DNA of 64,000 nt, taken from positions 404,471,969 through 404,535,968 of the forward strand of contig CM068371.1 of NCBI GenBank assembly GCA_034769895.1, in the 5' to 3' direction. Shown here piece after piece: positions 1 to 11,777 of this stretch; position 1 is the stretch's first letter; the number at the start of each line of letters is the position of its first letter. Source of the DNA: Magicicada septendecula (lineage: Eukaryota > Arthropoda > Insecta > Hemiptera > Cicadidae). The position numbers and the translations under genes were made by a program. Under the pieces are notes generated by a model, which saw nothing but the letters and a program-made list of their open reading frames with translations, had not been told where the DNA came from and ran no database searches.

Positions 1-923
1 ATTACGTCTGACTTCCTGATGAATTAAATTAGGACGCGTTGCTTCCGTTTATCCCACAGCTGGTTTTGCCATTCATTATGGCATTGCGTATTATGAAAAG
101 TATTGAAAATCTATCATGAATAATTTCAGCGTGAACTTCAGCATGGAGTAACTTAGATTAGGTACGTAAGTCGAGTCTTGCGTGGAGCCTGTAGCCTTCT
201 CTTAGGTCTTTTACCGTTGTGGTTTGTCTCACCCTTCTACCGGACTCTCATTATCATCCTTATTTGCCTACAATGCCGGCTTAGTATACAAATCGTGTTT
301 TATTAGATTACAATACGTAGGCTTAAAAGGTATAGCCTATAGTCAACGTTGTGATTTAACAAGCACTTGTACATCACTGACTTTACGACAGAAAGCACAG
401 ACAGTCATTGTGTATCGTGCACAAGTTTACGACTAAAACAGATAAATAAATTATATTTGTTGCGGCGCATTCTTTAAACCTCGCTTATGTATACGATTGC
501 CAAGCCTACGACTCGCACACCGCTTGATAAATGTTAATTAACGAGCCATGAAGGTAACGTATAGTGTAATTGAAGGTGGTTTGAAAGACACGTTCTTAAT
601 CATCACAGAAGAGGCACGTGGAGGTAGAAACCGTTTCATTACTTTACGCACACAGTTGAATTCTCTTAGTCACTTCAACTTAAACTGTGTTTGTTTTATT
701 GCATGACTGTGTGACCGTTTCTTGCGCTAGGCCTATATATTTTCAAATGCATTAGGCGGGTAGACAGTTTACCAATGAAAGTGTTAATTTCCTTGCTGAT
801 GATCATATTTTGTTGAATCAGTTGCTGTTCAACTCCGTCAGAGCTATTTTTTTTATTCAATTTAAATTTTGTATTTTTGTTATATCTTTATTTTGTAACT
901 CTTATATATTTCTTGCAGGTTTC
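1..923. other. No recognisable feature
   Basis: AT-rich sequence with short ORFs only. I see no conserved protein motif, splice-bounded exon or repeat structure. Confidence 0.6.
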
Positions 924-1133
924 TATATTATGAATAGTTCTTCAAATATTAACTACTTCTGCAAATAAAATTATAATTGTATTTACACCTGACGCACGTT
1001 TTTGGTGACTGGCGAATTCATTTATAAACCTCTGATGATGCTGATGTGATCAGTGAAATGTGCGTCAGGTGTAAATACAGTAATAACTTTATTTGCAGAA
1101 GTAGTTAATATTTGAAGAACTATTCATAATATA
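924..1133. repeat. Foldback (78-bp inverted arms) around a hammerhead-like motif
   Basis: Positions 924-1001 and 1056-1133 are reverse complements with about four mismatches over 78 bp, separated by a 54-bp centre. The centre and the start of the right arm carry a CTGATGA...GAAA...GTC motif (separate entry). This resembles the inverted 3' ends seen in the Penelope-like insertion at 29.7-30.6 kb, so an origin from inverted Penelope-like termini is plausible, but no coding sequence is left to prove it. Confidence 0.8.
1028..1070 (+). ncRNA. Candidate hammerhead ribozyme motif
   Basis: Seen in order: ACCT (1028-1031), CTGATGA (1032-1038), a 6-bp hairpin GCTGAT/ATCAGT (1040-1045 with 1049-1054, one G-U pair), GAAA (1055-1058), a short loop, GTC (1064-1066), then AGGT (1067-1070), which pairs with the opening ACCT. 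These are the helices I and II, conserved core and NUH cleavage triplet of a hammerhead. Helix III would be minimal (A1058-T1065 and a T-G wobble). One unpaired T (1039) lies between the core and helix II, which is a deviation. Hammerhead motifs are established in Penelope-like elements. Activity here is inferred, not shown. Confidence 0.5.
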
Positions 1134-1135
1134 CA

Positions 1136-1193
<58 letters not shown>

Positions 1194-1196
1194 TGT
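1136..1196. repeat. Compound microsatellite (TG)n(AG)n
   Basis: A run of TG dinucleotides passes directly into a run of GA dinucleotides, immediately beside the foldback arm ending at 1133. Confidence 0.95.
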
Positions 1197-3120
1197 TCAA
1201 TAAAAATTTAAATTGTAAAAACAGCCTGATAATGAACAGAACTGGTGCAACGAATTATGCCAGTAATTCTGATGTGCTGATTGCATATCATAAAAGAAAG
1301 GAATACTTGCATTTGTAAGCCTTCTAATTAATAAATATAGCCTATCTATAATGTATAGGTTATGCAACTAAAGTGTATATAACTACATATTTGTAGACAG
1401 GTTTTTGTAATACGAGTTGTTCAGCATAGGTCCGGCTTGAAGCCGGGTGAAGCATGCGGGATGACTAAAATGATGTCAGCGTGAACCGCGATGAAAAAGT
1501 AAGATACTCTGCTGACGCAAGCGAAGTAGCAAGGTAAATGGGGCGAAACGCGGGGCCCAAAACCCGCACATCGGGATCCGCAACATCCGCCATCGTTGGC
1601 AGCGACAAGATTCAGTTTTGCTGTTGCGCGCCAACACTAACATGTATATCACAAATAAAGTCGTTAACAAGAATAGTTTTATCATCCGCGTACGCATATA
1701 AAGAGTAAAAAAAAAAAAGAAATTATTAAATCATGACATATAGGGCTAGTGGGTAAGGTTAGGTAATATGTATTTTAGGAGCGCGAGAAACGTACCTGTA
1801 CGAACGGTGTGTTCACAGAACCTGTTTCCAACTAACCTTGACTTTTCATTGATTTCTTCTTGAAACGGGTAAGATAGGTAATGACACAGACCGATTCTCT
1901 CTCCCTAGTCCCACCACGGACCCGCCGCTTCAACATTTACAATTCAACTTTTATCGTAGTGTCTGTTGAGTTTTTTCTAGAAATTAAATTAACTCGCCTT
2001 ATACGCTCGTTATACAAATGTCGCATCTGATTTTACGACAACAACATTTAAAACTTTAACTGGGACGATTTCACTTTATAAATTATGACAAATTCATGTA
2101 AATTAACCGCTTCATATCGAATAATTAATTGGCAATAGGTCATCCGTTCTTCTTCGTGACTAAAAGTAGTTATTTAATGATCACTGACTGAATTATAATC
2201 CACATTATGTTATAAGTATTATTCAGAATTGTAATTAAAGTTGTAAGAAATATTACAAATGTCAATGGTTTCTTAATATTTCATATTAAAATGGCATAAA
2301 CTTTATAAGTTTACTAAATAGTTATTATCATGATGGCATGACTTCAAATTCCTTTGGGGTTATAACCATTCTTTTGAGCCCCTCTGATTCATGAAAACAA
2401 GCGGGATTGACGGGTAACTTCATCCCCTACAACTGTTAACTATAAAAACAATTATTTTTCTTATGGAAGTATTAAAATTATACTTACGAACTGTAAATAC
2501 GTCTTCGAATAAATAATAACTTAAAAAATATTTTTAGCTGCACTAGTAACGAATATAATATGCGTAGTCCACTTCATATGAATGGACTACATTCAAGCCT
2601 AGCTTACGTTTGTTATAATGGCCACGAAATACTCCAAAGCGTATAATGTATTTGACGAGTGTTCTCTCCCCGTTCCAGTACTTGAAACTCAAACTCTGAT
2701 CGTTAAACGGACAACACGAAGAAGTAGCTTGGTAGTCACTCAAAGATACTAGATCGGTGTGACGACCGACGGTAGACTCAGTACTAAGTGCAGAAAGGCT
2801 GAAGAAGAAAACCCTAATTAAATAAAAACGTTGTGTATGTTTACACGCGTGCTGTCGTGTGTTTTCATGACACTACGAACTCCAGTGAAATATTTACTGA
2901 GAGTCGACGGAGACCATCAACAAGCTAAAAAGCTGGCCGTAGTGTCTGAATTTCCTTGTCACGGTTAATTTATTTCAATTTCTTTCATCGTCCGTCCTAA
3001 ACGAATTTATACGCCATTTACAACAGTCGTCTGTTGTAACGAATCAAACGTATTTCTCCTTCATCTTTTCCTTTTAAAAGTTATTTTCTTATCCTGATCA
3101 CCATAGGTCTCTATCATCCC
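1197..3120. other. No recognisable feature
   Basis: Mostly AT-rich. A more GC-rich patch at about 1430-1690 has a 73-codon minus-strand frame with no motif I recognise. Confidence 0.5.
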
Positions 3121-3344
3121 ATCTCCTCACGGACGTCATCTTTCCACGATGTCCTGGTTCCACCTATTTTCCTTTTTCCGAAACCCAGGTTAACAAATTT
3201 TCAGGAATCGTCAGGAATTCGTTCACATGGCAGTACCATATGAGATGTTTGATATTTACGGTGTCCGCGCAAATTTGGCTTCTCATGTCTTCATTTCTAA
3301 CCCACTTGAGCCTCTGGAAGGCCATCTCCGCTGATGGAGCCTTC
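3121..3344 (-). pseudogene. Non-LTR retrotransposon RT C-terminus, relic
   Basis: Read on the minus strand, the peptide runs AEMAFQRLKWVRNEDMRSQI, then a region matching the usual 'RWYGHVxRM' segment in degenerate form, then a lysine-rich, 'GR-x-SWKDD-V' like stretch. This order (AEM-x-F-LRR, RNEDIR, WYGH, TSWKDDVRE) is what follows the reverse transcriptase domain in many arthropod LINEs. There is at least one stop after the second segment. It is a short, 5'-truncated, decayed copy; the exact clade cannot be told. Confidence 0.6.
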
Positions 3345-6300
3345 AGGAATTTCCCTGATTTATTTCCATCTTTCAGATACCTATGATTCTAAGGTGGTAG
3401 ACTAAATAATATTATTGGTTTTGTGCGTCATCTTCCCATTCCAAAGCACTAAATTCAGCTGCTTACCACCAGGATGTGAGATCCGGCCAGTGGCTGTACA
3501 TGCACTCGCAATTAGATGGATCAAAACTTATTTTCAACTGCCATACTCCTTGGTTTTCACAATCGCCAGCTGCCAGCTACCTTATTTCGATGCCTGTTCC
3601 CCATTCTCACGCTGGGCTCGCTTCTCCGTTTCCTGAGCGGTTGCCGTTTCAAAATTCTCTTTGGTCTCCTGGCGGCGTGCGTTTAACACGTGTGAATCAC
3701 AGTAGGCTTTGTTTACCACGGAGTTGGTTACTCCATTTGTCTCTATAGTCTTGATACTTTACACAATATTCCCGCATAACCTTCTCAGGTAGACCTAATT
3801 TTGTCTCTAATTAACGTTATAATAGGCCACTCGTCATAACACTTCCCGCTCTGTAAAATTGTATACTACTCAACTCAGAAATATTTCCCCCAAATTTTTC
3901 AGAGGATAGCTTTATTCCACGGCCTCTTAAACTATTATTTAAAGTACCAATTAAATTTATTCGAATAAAAACGTGCACGAAACTATAATGTTGAAACAAC
4001 TTAAAGCAAGCTTAAATTATGTTAGACAGAAAAATAGTAGACCTTTGACAATAAGTTACGTATGTTTTGCGATTTGTGAAATACACTACAACATTTATAA
4101 AAAAGGAAAGTTCACGATAAGTCAGTAGGCTTAAATGTGAAATTATATCAGCAACGGCATAAATAATTACGGTCCCTTGACAACATGATTTATAACGATT
4201 GAAATTAAACATAGTCGGATGTTAGGTTTGCATTGTAGCCTGGAAAGGCCTACTTGAAAAAAATAACCTACAAGGTCCTATCAAAGAAGGGACAGTGAGG
4301 CTAGTCGGTAATTTGATTTTATGCTAGAAACGCTTTGCTGGTCTGAATGTTCCAGTAAGATACGGGATAAATGACTGCAGCAGATACATGCTTGCACTGT
4401 ATACAAATCAGATACACAGTATTTTGCAATGACCTACATATAGACAACAACCGTTGAAAGTGCATTAGAGAAATTGTTACGCGGCAAAGAGCAGTGTATC
4501 TGTCTATTGGAACGAACTCCGCATGCCGTTCGGCTGAAATTATATATTTACTGATGGAATTCCACAGTAGTAACAAGCAAATATCGATCAAGTACAAAGC
4601 CAGCATTTAAATTATAATTTAACTGGAAACGTGGTTAATACAATTATGTATAGCAATTCGTTTATAATTAATTTTGACCGTTACCATAGAGAAATGGCGG
4701 AATAGTTTGTTCACTTCGTCACACAGTTATCCTTTGACAAAGCAGTAAAACTTGTTTCTAGTGCTTCAAGTTTTTATTATAGTTTTTATTGCTTTCTGTT
4801 GCGTCTCTGTTACTTCAAAAGCACCGCTTACACATTACTAAAGACTCGTAGTTTTCCCACGTGAATATGGTAAACCTGACGACCAAAAGAACTGTTCGTT
4901 TTGTTTATTTTTTCTCAGAGTACCGTTACAAATGTAATACTGCCATTACAGTGGCTGTAAATCCGTGGTCCCTAGACATTCAGAAGCAACCGGCGCTCGT
5001 CACCCTCTCAGCGATCCTACTTCTTCATTTCAAACGACTCGAGTTAACGCCGGAAGTGCTTGCCGGTGGCAGATTCGCATCTCGTCGCCGTTCGAATCCT
5101 TATTATCCCGCTACTCTCCCGCAACAAAGACGTTCACATCAGGCAGTCACCAACACGGTGTGAAAGCACTACAAAGCAAAACAACTACAGATATGTGCAC
5201 AAGACACCTTATGAACCATTTGCGGAAACCGAGACGCACATTGGTCACTGGCACTTCAATAGTCTGCACAAAACTAGTTTATGTTAAAAAAAAAAACTGG
5301 GGAGAATATTATCTTTTCTGGAGCGTACGAATGTGGTGGAACGGGATACCGGGCTATGGCTATACACTCCGAAAGTTGAATGCACAATTCCATCAATGAA
5401 AGTGTAAATCATTTCGGGAACACATATGTAAATACCATAAACGGCAAACTATTTACCGTATTTGGGGTCCAGTATTTGATTCCGCAGAGTTACCTCAATT
5501 ATTTTCAGAAGGATTAAACAATTCGAATGCGCTCGTGTAGGTTGTTATCTCTGTAGGGGGTTACAAATGTGGTTTATGGATGTACAGTCCTACGGTGGCC
5601 GGCAACCTCCAAGACAGCAGCATGCGCAATGCCGTATTTTCGTCGGTCCACTACGGACGTTTGTCGCGCAGCACCGAATCAGCCACCGCATTGTAACGTA
5701 ACCGTATCTCTGTAGCCTGTTACACTTCATCCTAGAAGAACAAATGACTGTCAGTGCACGCGAGATTTATTCCATCTTGAACAACAGTTTGTTAACATTC
5801 GACAAACGTCCTGTTAGCAATAATATTGCGAAACTTTCTGTTTACTGGTGGTACGGTATCATTAAACGTGTTGTTATGTATTATTAATCTTGCTAGTTCA
5901 ATATGACCTTGGTATTCCACTTGTATTACTCGCAGAACGTTTAAACCGATAAGTTTTCTTCTCTTTTTATGAGCAATAATTTCTAAACATCACAGTAATT
6001 TTTTCTTCGGGCTTAACTACTGTTATGGATACATAAATGTGTATAGTATGCGCGCGCGTCCGGTCCATAGAGACATATACCGTCGAGTCATGTGCTTAAC
6101 GGTCAGTGATAGAAGATAAACTAAAAGGTTTTAAATAAAGATGTTTAGGAAAATTACAGACCCGAAGATAGCGCTCGACGGACAATATAGATGGCTGAAA
6201 AAATAGCTGGAAAATGACTGGAAGGAAAGAATATAGAGCGTATGAAAGCAAACAGGTTTAGGTAGTTTTGACGCGTGCAGAAAGAGAGCTTGAAGCGACA

Positions 6301-6544
6301 TCCAGACCCTTGAACAAACCTGGGGGGGGGGTGACAAAAATCGAGAAGGTGGAGATAGATGACGAAAGCTGGAGATACAAAGAGTTGAACAGGAGAGTTA
6401 TGAAGTCAGCAAGGAGGCATAAAAAACTTGTAAGTAAAAAAATAGTTGCACGGGTACTCGCGGAGTGATTCACCGCCACTTACAATCGTAAGTGGTCAAA
6501 TTGAGTGACGGTACCTACCACTCGGAGCTGCAGCCCTCTGTGAA
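3345..6544. other. No recognisable feature
   Basis: Several overlapping ORFs of 60-144 codons (for example 4965-5399 +) have no recognisable domain and look like chance frames. No tandem or inverted repeat of note was seen. Confidence 0.5.
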
Positions 6545-6675
6545 CTTGGCCTCCTTTACAGTTCTCATCCACGCGTTCTTATCCTTAATCTTCTGTCCCC
6601 ACACCTCTCACTTTCATCGTCTTTAAATCCTACACATTCCATCCATTGCAGTCGCGGCCTTCCTGTCTTTTTGGT
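6545..6675 (-). pseudogene. Non-LTR retrotransposon RT C-terminal tail, relic
   Basis: The minus strand reads approximately GRPRLQWMECV then, after a frame change, a DMKVRGVxTED-like segment. This is the GRPRxRW tail that ends many LINE reverse transcriptase ORFs. It has frame disruptions and is too short for clade assignment. Confidence 0.5.
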
Positions 6676-6868
6676 TGTAAAAATTGCTTTAGCTTTCAAA
6701 ATTCCACATGACCAGCCGTTGTAGCCTTTGAGATTTTCCAAATCTTACAATAAACTCTCAGTTAGTATAGGCCTAATATATTATAATCTCAGAATCTTAA
6801 TATATATTTAGTGTTTTTTACATTATTGAATAAAGGAAATTAAAGTTATTCAATGAGCGTATGACTTA

Positions 6869-7282
6869 ATGAATTTGAATTGCTCAGATTGCAACAAATT
6901 CTACATAGGCCAGACAGGACGTAGCTTCAAACAAAGATACATTGAACACACAAAGGCACTCCACTCCACTACAGATTCCACCTTTGCAAACCACCTCATT
7001 GAAGCAAACCACACATACAAAAACATTGACAATAACATGAACATTCTACACGTACACACAAAAGGCCGAAAACTAGACACTCTAGAACAATTGGAAATAT
7101 ACAAACACACGAAAACAAATAAAAACGACATCCTAAACGAACAGACACAATTCAAATCACACGCATTATTCGAACATATCACACACCCCACACACACAAC
7201 ATCGATCTTTCGAAAATCGATTCCGTCGCCAACAACAAGACGGACTGTGCTACCAGCGGCAACCTCTGAAGAAGCTTTTTAA
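6869..7282 (+). CDS. Penelope-like element GIY-YIG endonuclease domain (5'-truncated)
   Basis: A 137-codon frame with C5-x2-C8 directly before YIGQTGRSF (YIG at 12-14, R18), then a QRYIEH helix (E26, H27), a STFANHL...NH segment near 40-50 and a LEQLEIYK segment near 85-92. This order is characteristic of the C-terminal GIY-YIG endonuclease of Penelope-like retroelements, where it nicks target DNA for target-primed reverse transcription; the Cys pair before YIG is typical of that group. An in-frame TGA lies just upstream of the ATG, so the reverse transcriptase part is missing and the copy is 5'-truncated. The frame is otherwise intact to TAA at 7280-7282. A hammerhead-like motif (7261-7303) overlaps the stop codon. 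The alternative, a free-standing GIY-YIG gene, is unlikely given the similar piece at 30.1-30.5 kb. Confidence 0.8.
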   Translation: MNLNCSDCNKFYIGQTGRSFKQRYIEHTKALHSTTDSTFANHLIEANHTYKNIDNNMNILHVHTKGRKLDTLEQLEIYKHTKTNKNDILNEQTQFKSHALFEHITHPTHTTSIFRKSIPSPTTRRTVLPAATSEEAF

Positions 7283-7303
7283 AAGTGAAAACCGGTTCAG
7301 GTT
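7261..7303 (+). ncRNA. Candidate hammerhead ribozyme at Penelope-like 3' end
   Basis: AACCT (7261-7265) can pair perfectly over 5 bp with AGGTT (7299-7303). Between them lie CTGAAGA (7266-7272), a hairpin CTTTT/AAAAG, GAAA (7287-7290), the self-complementary ACCGGT (7291-7296) and TC (7297-7298). This matches helix I, core CUGANGA, helix II, core GAAA, a helix III made by a palindrome (in cis with a tiny loop, or between two molecules) and cleavage after C7298. The motif overlaps the last codons of the endonuclease frame. The structural match is direct; catalytic activity is inference. Confidence 0.6.
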
Positions 7304-8651
7304 ATAAGGTAAAACTTTAACGTTTTTACCCGTACAAAGTTTTGTGTTCCGAGTCGTAGTGAAATAATTATAATTAGTTAAGTAACGGGCACGTCATGGA
7401 CAACGAAATCCAAGAATAAAATTTTACGTACAGCCTACTCTTAGAAATAAATATGGCAAAGAATTAATATGTATGTACTTGCAGGTTAAACTGACGGTGC
7501 AAATGTATATCGATTCCCTATAATGTTTGGTACTTTCACTGCTAATATAAATCAGATTTCATATGGTCGTATGAAACAGTCGTTATGTATGCTACTGCAA
7601 TGTTCTGTAGGTTTGTAACATCGGCAGTTTAAACAACTTCAGGTTTTTCTATCAAATGATTATTTTTATTTCGGCTCAAGCAGTTAACTAGTTTAGTTTG
7701 TTATTTCCATTAGACCAATTATTAGACAGGACCATTTCACGTTCTACGAACTGGTTTTCTCAGACGGTCGCCGTATCTATCTTTGGCAGGGAAGTCACGA
7801 ACCCGCCATCTGCCAAGACTGTGGTTGGACTGCTCCTCTGTTGGCACAGATTTGGTTGTTTTGGGCTACAAGAGATGTCACGTCGGCATCCCACCCAAAC
7901 AAGATGTAACTCATTAACTGCACAACGAGACCGGACTGGGCTGGAATGTCTGCGTGTTAGCGGCGCGCCGGAGACCAGGTGTGCTGTGTTGTCCGAGCCT
8001 AACGTAAGGTAACCTTGACTGGGCCCGGCTGTTTGACCGCGCACGTGTGTGAAGGCTGCACCCTTCCCGCCAAACGAAAAACCTTTTAATGGTCGTTTTA
8101 TTGTCTGGCTGTAATGAATTTTTCAGTGGACCTAGACAATGCGGTACGGCGTGCCACCACAGTGCGAGCCCATCAATCTATACGCTGAATTATGTTTATC
8201 ACATGAGGAGGTCGAATATAAATGTAAATAAATAAATAAGCTATTCATTGTAAAATTGCTTTCTGTTAGTTTACGAAAATTAAACTTTATTCCTGCAGAA
8301 ACTGCATCTACTCTTTTTGTACACTTTATCGGTCTCTTTGTGTCTACTATATTTTCTACAAATTACGTATTCATACGGGTATAAATCTTGTGGACACTTG
8401 TTTATTTATTTATGAAACACTACAGTAGTATCTCACACAGCACACCTTAATACAACCAACAATGAAACGCTCTACAGAACAAACTGATAAAAGTTACTTT
8501 ATTAAGTTGGCGTTACACATAAAGTACAAAAATACTTTTACATTTTCCTTATTTTCAAGCTTGACTTTAAAATTAATCTTTACACATTAAGTACAGTATG
8601 TGTTTTGAATTAAATTGAAATTAAGATGTTTTAAAATTCACGTTAAGTAAT
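7304..8651. other. Penelope 3' flank, then no recognisable feature
   Basis: The 3' untranslated end of the Penelope-like copy continues for an unknown distance past 7303. A GC-richer patch at about 7700-8050 carries frames on both strands but no motif I recognise. Confidence 0.4.
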
Positions 8652-8891
8652 AAATCGTCAGGACACATCATTAGGATGGAAGGCACCCGAATACCTAGGA
8701 AGGTACTGTTTAGTCAAATCGAGGTTAAAAGGCCTGTCGGAAGACCCAAGCATCGCTGGATTGACCCAGTGGCGAGAGATGCTGATACTTTACTTAAAAT
8801 AAAACGATGGACATCGATCGCCAAGGACAGGGAAAAATGGAGACGGATGATTATGGAGGCTAAGGCTCGACTCCCAACTGTGACCCCATAA
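8652..8891 (+). pseudogene. Non-LTR retrotransposon RT C-terminal fragment
   Basis: An open frame reading GHIIRMEG, then VLFSQIEVKRPVGRPKHRW, then WTSIAKDREKWRRMIMEAKA, ending at TAA 8889-8891. The order H-x2-RM, VGRPKxRW, and ARDREKWRRxVxEAKA is the standard tail of LINE reverse transcriptase ORFs in arthropods. Only the last ~80 codons remain, as expected from 5' truncation during target-primed reverse transcription. The frame is uninterrupted, so this copy is less decayed than the others nearby. Confidence 0.8.
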
Positions 8892-9304
8892 AAGAAGAAT
8901 AAATGGTCAACTTAGTAAACCGCTGAAAGATAGAAAGTTAATGAAAGTACTTAGGCCTATAAAACGATTACTATACGGAGTTAAGGGCATTGTAATCAAT
9001 ACCTTAGTACGTTTTCAACTTAGGTATATTAACGACTAACTATAGGCCTATGTTTGTTTTTTGAATTAGAGAACGATTCGTTAGACGAGCGTCTCACAGT
9101 TGAAAATTTGACAGCTCTCAACCGTCGTGTGGGATGTAATTATCTGGAATAAATGTTGGACCAACTTGTTTCTGCAAATGTTTAGTTATCCGCGGGAACT
9201 GTAGAAAACCAATTTAAAAATTTTATATTTATCACTACGTTCTTATGAGATAATTAATTTAGTTTTGTGATTCAAGCTGAGGTGCTTTCTCTTTGAGGTG
9301 TCAT

Positions 9305-9520
9305 GTAGTGTTATAGGAAGGATACGGCGAAGAATCAGAATGTAAGGAATGAATTAGGCACGTACTCGGTCGTGGGTTTTATATATAGGAGGGTATATTA
9401 ATATTCAGAAGGTCAAGAATAAGTGGGAAAAACATGTGCTGAGAGATGTTTTCGCTTATAGACCCGTAGGTGGGAGAGCCGTTGGTAGGCCTAGGAAGCG
9501 GGAGGAGTGATGGAATGGAG
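9305..9520 (+). pseudogene. Non-LTR retrotransposon RT C-terminal relic
   Basis: One frame gives RKDTAKNQNVRNELGTYSVV (compare GYTRKDRxRNExIRxELxI of LINE tails). A neighbouring frame continues NIQKVKNKWEKHVLR, then YRPVGGRAVGRPRKR before a stop near 9508. The two halves are offset by a frameshift. The GRPRKR tail and the KWxxHVLR segment make the family assignment secure; the clade is not. Confidence 0.75.
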
Positions 9521-11226
9521 GAAATCCTTGGTAGTCTATTCGAAGACCTGTTTTCTGTTTAACATATACGCTATTTGTAGTATTTTTTTTCTATTAATTA
9601 ACAGCGTTACTCCCGATAACATGTTTTTCTTATTTCCCTGTACTGCAAAATTTTAAATGTTTTTTGACGTTTTTGACAGTCCTTATAAGATATAAACAGC
9701 GTTCTGTTTTCAAGCTGATGTAGTCTAATTTACGTTACAGGAGGGAATTAAATGATGTAATTCTGCTTAATTTTAGGCTATGTAATACAATTTACAAACG
9801 AATATACAGGCCCTCATTTTTTGTGATGAGGAAAAGGAAAGACATTTAGATAAGTCAAGCCGCTTTCTCTCAGTGGCATTTTTATAAATGGGCTAATTTT
9901 CCGGAGTTATAAGCAGTCAGGTGGGGGGAAGGACGGACCTGTCTGTTGGTATAGCTTAATTTGATAACTGCTCGGACAGGTGCGATGTAGGCTATACGTT
10001 CGACGTCGTCTTTCAGTTCGTACGGGAAGCGCGTAACGCGGCAAAAATTAACCAACTGCGGTGTGGAATGTGACGTAACGCGAAGGGGTGGAAACGAAGT
10101 GAAGCAGCAGGTGCAGCAGGGGTGACGCAATGTTGTGGATCAATACCGAAGCGTCCACGTTCCCGTGTTACGTTATTCCAACACGTGACAACGTACCGTG
10201 CCGACGTACTCGTCTGAGTACAATACGAATTAATAACGAAGTCAGTGTTTTCATTGTATTTGCTACCCCATTGTTTCGTTGTACGCTGTTTCGTTTTAAA
10301 AAGCCTAATACAACAAGTTGTGAACAAAGAGATCGTTGCCTAACCTCAAAACGCGAGGTTTACGGTCGGCCGCCGGGGGGAGCGAAGGGATATTGTATTC
10401 CACTGAGAATAAAAAAAGTACGAGGGAGCTGGAAAATTTGCAGTTATAATACAAAAACCGGTTTATCTACACAAAAATCGCTGTTATTAAACACTAAATT
10501 ATAGCAATATCAAGTTTTCCTGACAAAAACCAACTGCATTACTTGGAAATTCACGGCAAGTACGTAGAGTAGTAAGCGTGAAGTAGTATAATAATATACT
10601 TTAACAATCTTCTGTGGGTATTCTTTGTCGATGGGAAGCTTTACATAAACACTGGGGGCGGACCCGCGTAAATGCCTCAACTTTGTGCTCTAGAAAGTAA
10701 TATTGAATTAGTTTGTTTACTCAGTTTTTATTTATTTTCTTAAGTAGATATTTAACTATTAACCATTTTCAATGCTAACAATGTTTTTTTTTGGGGGGTG
10801 TTCCTAAAAAAGAAATGTATACAAACGAAAAAGTCAAGTATGGATAGTGTGTCTAATAGGGCAAATTTGCGACTAAATTTTCATACAACAAGCCGTATTT
10901 ATACCAATGCCCACAAAAAATTGAAAGATTAAGTGAGTACTGTAGCGGACTAAGTACATTAAAGTAAGTTTGATTATTGGGGACGGTTTACAGATAAACT
11001 GTAATTTCCATAAACAGTGTATAGGAAAAAAAACAGTTTACGATAGGACTCGTATGTGTAGAAATTAACGAATGGCTGTGCCCCCCCCCCACCATTCAGA
11101 AATAAGTGCTGAATTATGAGCTTTATCCTTTGAAAAACGAGTACGGCCTTGTGAGGAACAAGAGAACGTCATTACCGGGTGACCGACTATCTAGCCACGT
11201 GAGCGAAATTTAACAGAGTGTGAAAA
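9521..11226. other. No recognisable feature
   Basis: There is a GC-richer patch at about 9960-10390 with frames on both strands and no recognisable domain. Otherwise the sequence is AT-rich with short homopolymer runs. Confidence 0.5.
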
Positions 11227-11302
11227 AAAGTATCACCTGAGTGAAGAAAACAGCTGAAGAATATGAGAAAGTATCACCTGAGTGAAGAAAACAGCTGAAG
11301 AA
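11227..11302. repeat. Tandem duplication, 41-bp period
   Basis: The block starting at 11227 (AAAGTATCACC...) recurs 41 bp later at 11268. The second copy ends near 11302, giving just under two copies. Confidence 0.9.
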
Positions 11303-11777
11303 AATACACAAATCGGCTGTATTTAAATAAAGCTGGTTACGTTGATAAAAGAACCTAAAAGATGACTGAATTTGATAACACAAAATGTTTTAAAAAGTCA
11401 AAAAGTTTGTTTTGGTCTAACGTAAATAAATTAAATATTTTCTCTGCTTTATTAATATCATATTGATCGGACTACAGGAGATATAATGCGCCGCCTGTGT
11501 GAAATAATAGGGACGTAATGTAGTATTAACTCAAAAAATTGTGCGGAAAAATCTCTTTTAACGAAGTCCAGGTGTTTAAAGGGCATGATTATAATTAATT
11601 CTGTGTGCTTATCTAAATCATATCCTGTCCGACCCTCTAATTAACGGGAAAAAATAATTCAGAGGGAAGTATAAAGCAGAAGGGTGGAAGTTGTTGCAAT
11701 GCTAGCAGATAGGGTAAGGGAGAATTATGATGCTGATCTTTCCCCAGACATCTGGCGTGTAGAGTAATCGAAACAAA

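Noticed and set aside
6268..6468. 66-codon basic plus-strand ORF as a gene
   Set aside because: An overlapping minus frame exists, a G8 run lies inside, and no domain is recognisable.
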